Assembly: GCA_011389985.1 (NCBI GenBank)
Contig: JAABTH010000008.1
Coordinates: forward strand, 1 to 64,000
Origin: Bacillota bacterium
GTDB lineage: Bacteria > Bacillota > Dethiobacteria > DTU022
DNA length: 64,000 bases
Reading direction: 5' to 3'
The stretch's first letter is position 1. Every line of letters starts with the position of its first letter. This document shows positions 18,411-26,763 of the stretch, one piece after another. The notes under the pieces were generated by a model. It was not told where the DNA came from, ran no database searches, and saw only the letters and a program-made list of their open reading frames with translations. The position numbers and the translations under genes were made by a program.

Positions 18411-18968
18411 TTATTCGGCCTTGTTTTCCACATCATTTACCATATTCCAATGAAATCTTTCGCTGCACATTGGTATAAACAGCAGCTTAGTTTGACCTAC
18501 TTCGATAATGTCATAGCTATAGAGTTCAACAGGCATAATAACCTCTTCTTCATTCAAAAAAACGAGGCCTTTACTGTCTCCGGGAAACAGCCTGAAAGCA
18601 AGATTCTTCGGGTTAAAACTAACTACCGCATGGTTCTCTCTCGAGATAGTTTGATCGTCAACAATACTTACATCCATTTTTTCCGATCGCCCGATAAAAT
18701 TTTTCTCCGCTGTTATTCTGAAATCTTGACCTTTAACTGGACCACTAATGGCCACAAGCCAACCAACCACTGGATCAATTCCCAGTTTTTGTTTATATAT
18801 ACCTACCGTTTTTCCAGCTTCTCCAGCCGGAGCATTTCCTGATCCCGGTCTTTTAGCCATCGTTTTTTGAATATCAATATTAAGCTCCTGAACACCGCAA
18901 AAAGGGCAAGATGAATGTTTCTTTGAATCGTAATAATGACCATTCTCACATCTGGTTAATGGTTCCAT
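18411..18968 (-). CDS. Zinc-ribbon FHA-domain protein
   Basis: A 185-residue soluble protein. An N-terminal zinc-ribbon-like segment (RCENGHYYD...CPFCG, residues 6-24) is followed by a linker and an FHA domain at about 70-165 (FIGRSEKMDV, ISRENHAVV). It has no membrane segment and is probably a cytoplasmic adaptor binding phosphorylated partners. The start at 18968 is nine bases behind GGAGG; a longer frame to 18998 lacks a site. It sits 30 bases upstream of the FHA kinase gene and 62 bases downstream of a PP2C gene, all on one strand. Confidence 0.82.
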   Translation of the reverse strand: MEPLTRCENGHYYDSKKHSSCPFCGVQELNIDIQKTMAKRPGSGNAPAGEAGKTVGIYKQKLGIDPVVGWLVAISGPVKGQDFRITAEKNFIGRSEKMDVSIVDDQTISRENHAVVSFNPKNLAFRLFPGDSKGLVFLNEEEVIMPVELYSYDIIEVGQTKLLFIPMCSERFHWNMVNDVENKAE

Positions 18969-19030
18969 GATATATATCCTCCAGTTAATTAATAGCAAAA
19001 CAACTTTAGTTTGTAACCGTTGGCTGTCAA

Positions 19031-19756
19031 CTAGCCAAGCCTGACTGCCACTGCCGAATAATTATCATGCCCAGCTTCAGCACGTTTTAAAAGCAACCTT
19101 TCCATTTGGTTTAGCCAAGGCACCGCGCCTTTCGTTTTCTGTAAACATAACTCCATCTCAATTTCTGTTATATATTCCCAGAAACCATCGCTACACAACA
19201 AAAAAGCATCTCCATTAACAACAGTTTGTAATTCAGCCGATACTTCAAATTTTAAATTATTCCCACCATCAAAGGCAGCCGTAAGACGATTGCGGTCTTC
19301 ATGAAAACGGATCTCTTCCGGTTTAATGATTCCACTGTCTGCCAGTTTTTGCGGAACACTGTGATCTTTTGTCTGGCTTTTAATAACACTCTGCTGAAAA
19401 TAATAGAGACGCGAATCGCCAACATGACCCCAGAGAGCATTACTTCCATCAGTAAGTAAAACCACTAATGTCGCTTTCATATTTTTATTAGCTGCGTCGG
19501 CCTGTTGAACTGATAAATAAACCTGGCTTGTCTTTTCAATATAATTAATCAGCATTTGAGAATTAAGCCCCGGGGAAGCCTTAAAAAACCCTAGCAAAGC
19601 TTCCCCGATTGTTCTAGATGCCAATTCTCCCTTTTGGTGACCGCCCAAACCATCTGCGAGAACATAACACCCGATGCCGTCTGCTTCTACAAAACAACAG
19701 TAATCCTCGTTGTTTCTTCGGCCACCAGCCTTAGAAATCATCGCTGTCTGCAGCAT
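19031..19756 (-). CDS. PP2C-family Ser/Thr protein phosphatase (short form)
   Basis: A 241-residue metal-dependent phosphatase expected to reverse the action of the island's kinases. The motifs run in family order: NNEDYC (residues 15-20), LADGLGGH with the metal-binding aspartate near 34, GHVGDSRLYYF, KDHSVP, LLCSDGFWEY and GHDNYSAVAV at the end. No membrane segment is seen. Six bases separate it from the upstream protease-like FHA gene, implying cotranscription. A second, longer PP2C lies at 21380. Confidence 0.9.
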   Translation of the reverse strand: MLQTAMISKAGGRRNNEDYCCFVEADGIGCYVLADGLGGHQKGELASRTIGEALLGFFKASPGLNSQMLINYIEKTSQVYLSVQQADAANKNMKATLVVLLTDGSNALWGHVGDSRLYYFQQSVIKSQTKDHSVPQKLADSGIIKPEEIRFHEDRNRLTAAFDGGNNLKFEVSAELQTVVNGDAFLLCSDGFWEYITEIEMELCLQKTKGAVPWLNQMERLLLKRAEAGHDNYSAVAVRLG

Positions 19757-19762
19757 CAGGAG

Positions 19763-21358
19763 TTATCCCTTCTTCAGTTCAAAGGATTCCTTTGGATCCG
19801 CAAGATAAAAGCGATCCCCAGGGTTAAGGTAATAAGGCTTTCCGTTTTCCAAGCGCTGATTTGATGATAAAAATGTTCCATTTGATGATGAGTCTTCCAG
19901 TATAAATTTATTTGTCCGCTCATCATAACGAATCGTAAGATGCTTTCTGCTGATCTCTTCGTCTGTCTGCGGATAAACAAGTTGAGCAAAGCGTGGATCC
20001 CGACCAATAACCAACTGTCCATCGACAAATTCAATCGACTGGCCGGCGAAGTGTCCGGAAACACCCTTGACCAGAGCAATTGGCTTTATTGGTTTTGCCT
20101 TAGTTACCGGTGCGCTTACCGGCTCAGGTTTAGCCTGTGTAACCGGTGAAGGAGTCCTTTGAGTTACAGCCCCCTGGGCACCTGCTGTTGAAGAAACGGG
20201 AGACGCTTGCTTTTTGCCGCCACCCCTGGTGGCCAAGATCACAATCATGATTATTAAAAGAGCCGCTGCCGCACCAATGCCGATAATCAAGGGTGAAATT
20301 CCAGTTTTTTTCTCAATTGCATTTGAGCTTGACGAAAGTGGTCCATCAAGGTAATCACCTCCACCGATGGATTTAACCTGGGCTGTGTAAATACCTGCTC
20401 CAAATTCATCAATTTTCTCACTTAAGTCAACCAGTGTTGTATTTGCACCTACTGAAGCAGAGTAGACACTTTGACCATCTCTGTAGAGAAATATTTCATA
20501 TCCCTGTGCGCCGGAAACCGAATCCCAGCTTACAAGACCTTCAGCAGAGAGGTTGAGGTTAACTGCTGTCGGCAATGGCTGTGGTTCGACAACCACAGGT
20601 TCTTCCTCTTCAACCGGGGGCACAGTGCCTGCCTTCAAGTAAGCAATACCCCGCCCCTCAAGAACATCGACCAGAGCATTTATGTCTACACCGCCTGAAG
20701 TGCCAACTGCAACACCGGGAACATCCCTGATCGCAACGCCAACGACAACTCCATCTGTATTAAGAAGCGGTCCTCCTTCAACATCAGTATTAATTTGAAC
20801 CCGATCTTCCAACACGTAACGACCGTTTACCGTACGGCTGTAAATACTCTTTATAACTGATACATCTTGATACCTGGCCGCCTGAGCATCCCGGGGAAAA
20901 CCAAGAGCATAAATATCATCACCGATATTAACCATTGAACGATTACCAATTTGTAGGGGTTCATAAGGGAAAAGGTGATGTTCCGGATCAAGCCTGAGCA
21001 GTGCTATATTTGACTGCTGTAAAGGCACATAAATTGTAGCCGGAACAAAGTCATCCGCCGAACGCCAAACATAAATGTCGGCATTCTGAATCGTGCCTGC
21101 CCTCACTACATCCCAGCTGGTTGCAATGTACTGAAAAGGTGGCTGATCGCCTATTACAAAACCAGAGCCCTGCCTGATAACATTTCCCGCAACGGCTGCA
21201 TTGGTACCCCTTGTCACCACTCTAATGCGCACAATACTTTTAGTAGCCTCGTCAATTGAAGTTTGAGCAGATACCGTTCCAAGGCTAAAAAGTAAAGCTA
21301 TAACAAATAGAATAATAATTAAAGCTCGACATGTACTCGTTTTCTTTATCATCACCAA
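19763..21358 (-). CDS. Catalytically dead trypsin/HtrA-like protein with membrane segment and cytoplasmic FHA domain
   Basis: A 531-residue protein. A signal segment (residues 10-31) leads an HtrA-like serine-protease fold at about 35-240, recognisable from GSGFVIG, SNIALLRLD, YALGFPRD and EGGPLLNTDGVVVGV. All three triad positions are changed: the His position is D83 (SWDVV), the Asp position is N117 and the nucleophile Ser is E194 (DVEGGPLL). A fibronectin III-like stretch follows (about 265-345), then a membrane segment (355-377), a proline-rich linker and an FHA domain (430-525; VIGRDP, ISRKH, SSSNGT). It probably binds a ligand outside the cell and a phosphothreonine inside; that role is inferred. 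Confidence 0.86.
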   Translation of the reverse strand: MVMIKKTSTCRALIIILFVIALLFSLGTVSAQTSIDEATKSIVRIRVVTRGTNAAVAGNVIRQGSGFVIGDQPPFQYIATSWDVVRAGTIQNADIYVWRSADDFVPATIYVPLQQSNIALLRLDPEHHLFPYEPLQIGNRSMVNIGDDIYALGFPRDAQAARYQDVSVIKSIYSRTVNGRYVLEDRVQINTDVEGGPLLNTDGVVVGVAIRDVPGVAVGTSGGVDINALVDVLEGRGIAYLKAGTVPPVEEEEPVVVEPQPLPTAVNLNLSAEGLVSWDSVSGAQGYEIFLYRDGQSVYSASVGANTTLVDLSEKIDEFGAGIYTAQVKSIGGGDYLDGPLSSSSNAIEKKTGISPLIIGIGAAAALLIIMIVILATRGGGKKQASPVSSTAGAQGAVTQRTPSPVTQAKPEPVSAPVTKAKPIKPIALVKGVSGHFAGQSIEFVDGQLVIGRDPRFAQLVYPQTDEEISRKHLTIRYDERTNKFILEDSSSNGTFLSSNQRLENGKPYYLNPGDRFYLADPKESFELKKG

Positions 21359-21379
21359 TCATCCCTCTTCTCTAAATTA

Positions 21380-22225
21380 TTAATTATCAAAATTGCAGGT
21401 TAAAAGTATAGCAGTTATATTATCCTGATATGGTTGCTTTTTTGCTAAAGCATGCTTTACTAGTTCTTCCGCAGTGATTTGTTCCGCTCTGTTTAAATAG
21501 CTATTTATTTCTTCATCGTCAAGTGTATTTGTCAAACCATCACTGCAGAGCAAAATATGATCTCCTGTCTGTAGTTTTAAGGGCTCACTATTGTAAGCTA
21601 TTTCCATTAATTCGGATAATCCGAGAAAACTGGTTAAATATGCTCCCTCAGGGTGACTATCGGCCTCCTCCCTTGTTACAATCCCTTGCTTAACCTTATC
21701 CAACAATTGATTCTTATAGGTGTGATCCCTGTTAAGCTGAATAAGGGAAGCTTCACGATGGTGATAGATACGGCTATCCCCAGCTGCAATCCAATACATA
21801 TCAGACTCGCATATCAGAGTAGCAACAATTGTTGTCCCAAGCTCAATTTCCTGCCCATCTTTGTATGCAAGATCATATACGGCAGTGTTTGATCTAAGCA
21901 GTGCACGGTGCAATCTTACTGATGGCAACTCATTAGGTTTAACCGGCATGTATTCCTTTAAAAAGCACTTTGCCGCAACACGGCTGGCTTCTTCACCGTA
22001 GGAGAGCCCACCCATACCATCGCATACTAATGCCAATACACCACTGTTATTGGTTAAATGATGATCTCCAAGATCAGAAATTGCAAAAGCATCTTCTTGA
22101 TTCTCGCGATCTCCAATATGCTGATAATTAGAAGGAATCACGTGCAACTGATTACTCAGAACCGGCAAACCATGCTCAATTATTCCACTCGCTTTATTTT
22201 TTTTCTTAAATACAGAAAAACCCAA
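21380..22225 (-). CDS. PP2C-family Ser/Thr protein phosphatase (long form)
   Basis: A 281-residue phosphatase with an extra N-terminal lead of about 30 residues before the first motif. PP2C motifs are REN-QEDAF (near 40), CDGMGGLSYGEEAS, ELGTTIVATL, AGDSRIYHH, RDHTYKNQ, LLCSDGLTN and QDNITAIL. All metal-binding aspartates appear intact. It lies 21 bases upstream of the protease-like FHA gene in the same direction. Having two phosphatases for two kinases suggests matched pairs, but nothing in the sequence assigns partners. Confidence 0.9.
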   Translation of the reverse strand: MGFSVFKKKNKASGIIEHGLPVLSNQLHVIPSNYQHIGDRENQEDAFAISDLGDHHLTNNSGVLALVCDGMGGLSYGEEASRVAAKCFLKEYMPVKPNELPSVRLHRALLRSNTAVYDLAYKDGQEIELGTTIVATLICESDMYWIAAGDSRIYHHREASLIQLNRDHTYKNQLLDKVKQGIVTREEADSHPEGAYLTSFLGLSELMEIAYNSEPLKLQTGDHILLCSDGLTNTLDDEEINSYLNRAEQITAEELVKHALAKKQPYQDNITAILLTCNFDN

Positions 22226-22420
22226 CCAAAAAGCGCCCCTTTCTATGCCTAAAACTCAGGCAATAATCACACTTTAATTTTATTAAAATAATTCTATGTT
22301 GTAGACAGTATTACCTGCGACGATTATTAAATTTGTATTTAATAAAAGAATTTGCATGAGCCCCAGTTGGATAGTTAAGTCTTTAACTCTTATGGAAAAC
22401 CTGCATTCTAATTGATTTAT

Positions 22421-23416
22421 CTAACTGAATATCGTCTGGCTAAAACGATATACGTTTCCTACCAATAGTGCTGAAATCGCCTGGGCATAAAAAAATCCGG
22501 CAATAGCTAGCACCCAACCAATTACAGGGAGGATCGCTAACAAAACCATCGCGACCCAAATGGCGATAAAGATAAGAATTACCAAAACATATTGTGGTAA
22601 AACAGCTTTGATGCGCATGAAGATTTTATTCATTTGAAAAGCGGAAGCAACTTGACCACTTGCAGCATAAGTGGCCCAAGCCATGGGCAGCAAGAAAGCA
22701 GAAAGTAGAAAAAAGAATAAACTGAAAGAAAGACCAAGGGCCTTTAATAAGCTGGAAGTATTTGTTGAAGTTATAACATAAACCATTGATAAAATCATGG
22801 ATGCTGGTAATAACAAATAAACCGCTTTAATAAAAAACAGGAAAAGCCCTTTTAAAAAAAGATCACCAAAATCAGTCCATTCAGGCATTTCCAGTTTGCC
22901 AGTGTATCCATTATTGATCAATCGCAAACGATACCCACCAGCAAAAAATTCAAAGAATGGGAATGATGATAAAGCGGCTCCAAACAAAAATTTAAGTAGT
23001 CCCCTACCAAATAGTGGTGCAGCCATAATTTCGGGCACTGACAAAACCATTTGTGGGTCATAAAACTCAGCGTTTGCCGGAGAGTGCTTGCTTAACTTAA
23101 ATGGCAATTCAGATTCGTCAAACCAAATTAACTCTAAACAGTTACTTCCAATGACAACTTTGTCTCCAGGGTTAACCAGGGCCTGTTCTAAAACTTTTTT
23201 TCCATTAATAAAAGTTCCATTTAAACTGTCTAAATCAAAAATGTAAAAATGACCATCGCTAAGGGTTTTTATACTGGCATGTTTGCGGGAAACGCTAGAA
23301 TCGGCAAGGGTAAAATATTCGTCACCAGAATCACGGCCGATTATTACTTGACCTTCTGACAATGCAACATATGCTCCTCTATCAGGGCCTTCCTTAACTT
23401 CAATGAACCAAGGCAT
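22421..23416 (-). CDS. FHA-domain membrane protein with DUF4013-like region
   Basis: A 331-residue protein. The N-terminal FHA domain spans about residues 5-95 (IIGRDSGDEY, SVSRKHASI, DSLNGTFINGKKV). After a short linker come several hydrophobic stretches, at about 132-160, 185-210, 220-255 and 270-320, which give at least four membrane passes. The block GGYRLRLI...PEWTDFGDLFLKGL resembles DUF4013, a membrane domain of unknown function. The FHA domain would face the cytoplasm next to the island's kinases. The ATG is preceded by AAGGAGAC. No direct functional evidence is available. Confidence 0.8.
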   Translation of the reverse strand: MPWFIEVKEGPDRGAYVALSEGQVIIGRDSGDEYFTLADSSVSRKHASIKTLSDGHFYIFDLDSLNGTFINGKKVLEQALVNPGDKVVIGSNCLELIWFDESELPFKLSKHSPANAEFYDPQMVLSVPEIMAAPLFGRGLLKFLFGAALSSFPFFEFFAGGYRLRLINNGYTGKLEMPEWTDFGDLFLKGLFLFFIKAVYLLLPASMILSMVYVITSTNTSSLLKALGLSFSLFFFLLSAFLLPMAWATYAASGQVASAFQMNKIFMRIKAVLPQYVLVILIFIAIWVAMVLLAILPVIGWVLAIAGFFYAQAISALLVGNVYRFSQTIFS

Positions 23417-23451
23417 TAATATATGTCTCCTTAGTTATATATGAGATTAAT

Positions 23452-24405
23452 TTATCTGTAATTTACTTTATTTATCTCATGTAAATATCCTTCATACCGC
23501 GATCTGTGAAAACTAATTCTGCTATTTGTATTGCTTATTTTTGTATCAATATCTTGTAAAGCTTTTTTTAATTCTTGCTCACTTAGATTCATTTGGTAAT
23601 ATTTGCTTCTCTGTTCATAGAGATCCTGCTGCTGTTGTTCTAATTGCTTAATTATTTCTTGCTCAACCCTTACGTATTCTTGCATTGAAGATAATGCATC
23701 AGGATCTATTTCACTACTTTTAGTTTCCTGATTAACTGCATCGACTACCCTTATAGTCGGCCCAAAAAGATCTATGATGAATCTCGGAAGATTTTCTGCA
23801 CTCCCAAGAGGATCATTAATAAAATCAAGTATCTTTTCGAGATAACCAGGCTCAGCAAAAGCTCCTTTAAAACTTTTAATAATCGCGTTGATTATTTGCA
23901 ACCATTCAGGTTCTTGTTCGAATTCATAGAGACTATTAAAGGATTCTTGATCCCAATAACCTTCAGGGTATTGAAACTCTTCGTAGCCAGAATCTATACG
24001 AATAGAATTATTTTCATGTTTATTATATTGATCATCAAATTCCACGTAGGGGTCTTCTGATTGATAATGATCGCCATATATATCGTTGGTATAGAAATCA
24101 TCATGATTGCAATTGTTACAATCTTCACTGTTTATAACATTACCAGATCCATTATTACCATATGTTGAGTAAACAGGGTTGTTTAAAACCCACCAATGTT
24201 CATCGTACGAGTTTACTTCGTCGGCAAAAGGCAACTCCCACCAGTTAGCTACAATCCAATTTTGCTCTAAAGCGCTAACTATGCCTGCCGATTGAAATAG
24301 ACTTACAAATACAAGTAATAAGATCAATGCGCGGGATCTCTTTAATTGACGGAATTTTAGCAGGGTAATAAGGCTGGTGATAAATGACAATATCTTATCT
24401 AACAT
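23452..24405 (-). CDS. Unknown exported protein with C-terminal coiled coil; first gene of the signalling island
   Basis: A 317-residue protein I do not recognise. A basic stretch and a hydrophobic segment (residues 22-46, SRALILLLVFVSLFQSAG then ALEQ) act as a signal or anchor. A low-complexity region rich in Trp, Tyr, Asn, Asp and Glu follows (about 48-165), then a more ordered part, and a strongly charged heptad region (about 240-310, rich in Gln, Glu and Lys) predicted to be a coiled coil. It is 35 bases upstream of the FHA membrane-protein gene and directly behind the island's promoter. The site GAGGAGATGATGAA precedes the ATG. A structural or ligand role outside the membrane is only a guess. 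Confidence 0.7.
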   Translation of the reverse strand: MLDKILSFITSLITLLKFRQLKRSRALILLLVFVSLFQSAGIVSALEQNWIVANWWELPFADEVNSYDEHWWVLNNPVYSTYGNNGSGNVINSEDCNNCNHDDFYTNDIYGDHYQSEDPYVEFDDQYNKHENNSIRIDSGYEEFQYPEGYWDQESFNSLYEFEQEPEWLQIINAIIKSFKGAFAEPGYLEKILDFINDPLGSAENLPRFIIDLFGPTIRVVDAVNQETKSSEIDPDALSSMQEYVRVEQEIIKQLEQQQQDLYEQRSKYYQMNLSEQELKKALQDIDTKISNTNSRISFHRSRYEGYLHEINKVNYR

Positions 24406-24454
24406 TTCATCATCTCCTCAGTTTAAAGCGAAGAGAATATTTTAATCTTTATTA

Positions 24455-24482
24455 ATTGTATTTAAAGTATTTAAAAAGTCAA
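24455..24482 (-). promoter_or_regulatory. Promoter of the kinase/FHA/PP2C island
   Basis: On the minus strand, TTGACT (24482-24477) and TACAAT (24460-24455) with a 16-base spacer. It lies about 50 bases upstream of the first island gene and is the only clear promoter seen for this strand in the region. Confidence 0.65.
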
Positions 24483-24600
24483 GTAGAAAGCTAAAACTTT
24501 CATCATACAAACCAGCTAATTTTTCTGTGCCTTTGTTCAAGGTATATCTATTCACCGATGTATTACTATCTGCCACTATCTAACCCTATTTGAAAATTTG

Positions 24601-24629
24601 TTGACAAGTCTAATTCTGGCATGTATACT
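24601..24629 (+). promoter_or_regulatory. glnA promoter
   Basis: Near-consensus TTGACA (24601-24606) and TATACT (24624-24629) with a 17-base spacer. The start of transcription is predicted near 24636, at the foot of the leader hairpin. Confidence 0.8.
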
Positions 24630-24635
24630 TTTTGT

Positions 24636-24690
24636 GGGCAAAGGCGCCCGCTTAAACAGTCGAATGACTGTCAGCGGGCGCTTTTTATTT
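24636..24690 (+). promoter_or_regulatory. glnA leader with terminator and competing small hairpin (possible ANTAR target)
   Basis: A terminator stem, GCGCCCGC (24644-24651) with GCGGGCGC (24674-24681), is followed by TTTTTATTT and lies between promoter and gene. A nested hairpin (ACAGTC/GACTGT) caps it. A smaller hairpin, GGGC (24636-24639) with GCCC (24646-24649), has a six-base loop AAAGGC, with A at position 1 and G at position 4 as in ANTAR-bound RNAs, and uses bases of the terminator's 5' arm. The two forms exclude each other. The second hairpin's loop does not fit the ANTAR consensus. Confidence 0.7.
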
Positions 24691-24719
24691 AACCACTATA
24701 TTAAAAGGAGCTGTTTTTG

Positions 24720-26048
24720 ATGGGTATAACCAAAGAAGATGTTATGGCTATGGCTAATGAATCGGCAGTAAAATTTATACGTCTCCAGTTCACAGATTTA
24801 TCCGGGCAGTTAAAAAATGTGGCTATTACAAAAGACCAGCTGCCAAAAGCTTTGGATAACGAGCTTATGTTTGACGGCTCATCAATTGAAGGTTTTGTGC
24901 GCATCGAAGAATCTGATATGTACCTCCGCCCCGATCTCGATACTTTCACTCTCTTTCCCTGGGGGCCAAGTGAAAACGGAGCAGCAAGACTGATGTGCGA
25001 TGTTTATACACCGGAGGGCGAGCCTTTTGCAGGTTGCCCCCGCAGCCAGCTAAAACGTATGATAGCGCTTGCAGCCGAAGACGGCTACTCAATGAACTGC
25101 GGTCCTGAAGCGGAATTTTTCATGTTTCATACAGATGAAAATGGCGCGCCTACTCTAAACACTCACGATCAGGGCGGTTATTTCGACCTCGCACCAACTG
25201 ACCTTGGCGAAAATGCCAGGCGGGATATGGTTTTAAGTCTTGAGCAGATGGGTCTTGAAATAGAAGCATCACACCATGAAGTTGCCCCGGGACAACACGA
25301 GATTGATTTTAAATATGGAGACGCCCTGCATACTGCTGACGACCTTTCCACATTTCGTTTTGTGGTAAGAACTATAGCCCAGCGTCATGGACTTTATGCT
25401 ACATTTATGCCAAAACCAATTGCCATGATTAACGGATCAGGAATGCATACCCATCTTTCTTTATTTAAGGATGGCAAAAATATTTTTAATGATCCAAACG
25501 CACCTGACGAACTCAGCCAGGAAATGCTGTGGTTCATCGGAGGACTTCTTAAACATGCGAAAGGTTATACAGCCGTAACAAACCCGCTTGTAAACTCATA
25601 TAAAAGATTAGTACCCGGTTACGAAGCTCCTGTATATATAGCCTGGTCGCATCGCAACCGCAGTCCGCTGGTCAGGGTTCCTGCCCGCAGGGGAATCGGC
25701 ACAAGAGTTGAATTAAGAAGCCCCGATCCATCCTGCAACCCTTATCTTGCCTTTGCTGTTATGCTTAGAGCAGGTTTAGATGGTATTCGCAATAAAATAG
25801 ACCCACCGGCACCGGTTAATCTAAACATCTATACCATGACTGATGAAGAGAAAGAATTCCATAACATTAAAAGCCTGCCCGGAACACTTTATGAAGCAAT
25901 TGGGGAACTGGATGAAAATAAGATTATTCAGGAAGCGTTGGGTGAACATATATATGACCGCTTCCGTGAAGGCCGTATGAAGGAATGGAATGAGTACCGT
26001 ATTCAGGTTCACGACTGGGAAGTTAAACAATACCTGGCAAGGTTCTAA
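24720..26048 (+). CDS. glnA: Glutamine synthetase type I
   Basis: A 442-residue GSI enzyme of the shorter alpha form found in Firmicutes; it makes glutamine from glutamate, ammonia and ATP. Seen are the beta-grasp N terminus ([16 protein letters not shown]), FDGSSIEGF, the metal-binding GPEAEFF, the ammonia-site [26 protein letters not shown] and the substrate Arg block [12 protein letters not shown] at 24720 lies nine bases behind AAAAGGAG; a TTG one codon earlier is possible. A terminator in the leader implies control by antitermination. An ANTAR-domain gene follows directly. Confidence 0.97.
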   Translation: MGITKEDVMAMANESAVKFIRLQFTDLSGQLKNVAITKDQLPKALDNELMFDGSSIEGFVRIEESDMYLRPDLDTFTLFPWGPSENGAARLMCDVYTPEGEPFAGCPRSQLKRMIALAAEDGYSMNCGPEAEFFMFHTDENGAPTLNTHDQGGYFDLAPTDLGENARRDMVLSLEQMGLEIEASHHEVAPGQHEIDFKYGDALHTADDLSTFRFVVRTIAQRHGLYATFMPKPIAMINGSGMHTHLSLFKDGKNIFNDPNAPDELSQEMLWFIGGLLKHAKGYTAVTNPLVNSYKRLVPGYEAPVYIAWSHRNRSPLVRVPARRGIGTRVELRSPDPSCNPYLAFAVMLRAGLDGIRNKIDPPAPVNLNIYTMTDEEKEFHNIKSLPGTLYEAIGELDENKIIQEALGEHIYDRFREGRMKEWNEYRIQVHDWEVKQYLARF

Positions 26049-26068
26049 ACTAAGGATTAAGATGGTTC

Positions 26069-26102
26069 AAACCCTCTCTTCTAGAAGGAGAGGGTTTTTT
26101 TA
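26069..26102 (+). terminator. Terminator after glnA
   Basis: Inverted repeat ACCCTCTC / GAGAGGGT with a small TTCTAGAAG loop and seven or more T residues. Confidence 0.85.
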
Positions 26103-26181
26103 AATCTAATTACTCTCTATTGCCATTTTAAGCTAAAAACCATACTATATAAAAAGAAACACTGTTTTTAAGGAGATCAAC

Positions 26182-26763
26182 ATGTCTGATAACCAGTATG
26201 ATTTCTGCATAGGGACAACCGACTCAGTTCTAAAGCGAGAAGTAGTGACTGTGCTGAATCGTGCCGGTTACCACTCATCAGGCGATGCAAAAAGTATCCC
26301 TCTTTTTTTACGTTTGATTCGAACTGTTCAGCCCTGGCTTGCTGTCATAGATACCAATCTACCTCCGGGAAATATAAAGGAACTGGCCGACATTATAGAA
26401 AGTGACGGTTTGGCAGCGGCTATCTTTATTAATACAACAGGTATCAATATGAATCGCTACACTCTATTAAACTGGCCGGTGGATGAAACAGTGCTGGCAG
26501 CAGTTGCAAACGCCGTGTGCAATGAATTTAAACATAAAAAAAGGATGCATGAGAAAATTGCATCCCTTCAGCAAAAGCTTAACGACCGTAAGAGTTTAGA
26601 TAAAGCAAAAGGAATTCTAATGAATCTTTATAAACTGAACGAAGAAGAGGCTTATCGCTTCATGCAGAAAAACAGCATGAGACATCGATTATCAATGATT
26701 GAAATAGCCAACCTTGTAATTAGCTCTCCCGACTCTTTTTCATCTCAATTGCAGCTCCGATAA
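26182..26763 (+). CDS. Response-regulator-like protein with ANTAR RNA-binding domain
   Basis: A 193-residue protein. Residues 1-115 resemble a receiver domain: VIDTNLP carries a candidate phosphoacceptor Asp, but the N-terminal acidic pair is not obvious and the conserved Lys of the KP motif is replaced (NWPVDE), so it may be a pseudo-receiver. A coiled linker ([15 protein letters not shown]) leads a C-terminal ANTAR domain ([21 protein letters not shown]...IEIANLVI), which in known cases binds paired hexaloop hairpins to prevent termination. The leader of glnA just upstream is a candidate target. Its last 44 bases overlap the 3' end of convergent pyrG. Confidence 0.87.
   Translation: MSDNQYDFCIGTTDSVLKREVVTVLNRAGYHSSGDAKSIPLFLRLIRTVQPWLAVIDTNLPPGNIKELADIIESDGLAAAIFINTTGINMNRYTLLNWPVDETVLAAVANAVCNEFKHKKRMHEKIASLQQKLNDRKSLDKAKGILMNLYKLNEEEAYRFMQKNSMRHRLSMIEIANLVISSPDSFSSQLQLR

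Noticed and set aside
13264-24405. Kinase/FHA/PP2C island as part of a type VI or type VII secretion locus
   Set aside because: No TssB/C, ClpV, VgrG, EssC-type ATPase or WXG100 gene is present in or near the island.
24601-24690. glnA leader as a glutamine riboswitch
   Set aside because: The leader is only about 50 bases before the terminator ends and lacks room for the known glutamine aptamers; a protein-bound attenuator fits better.
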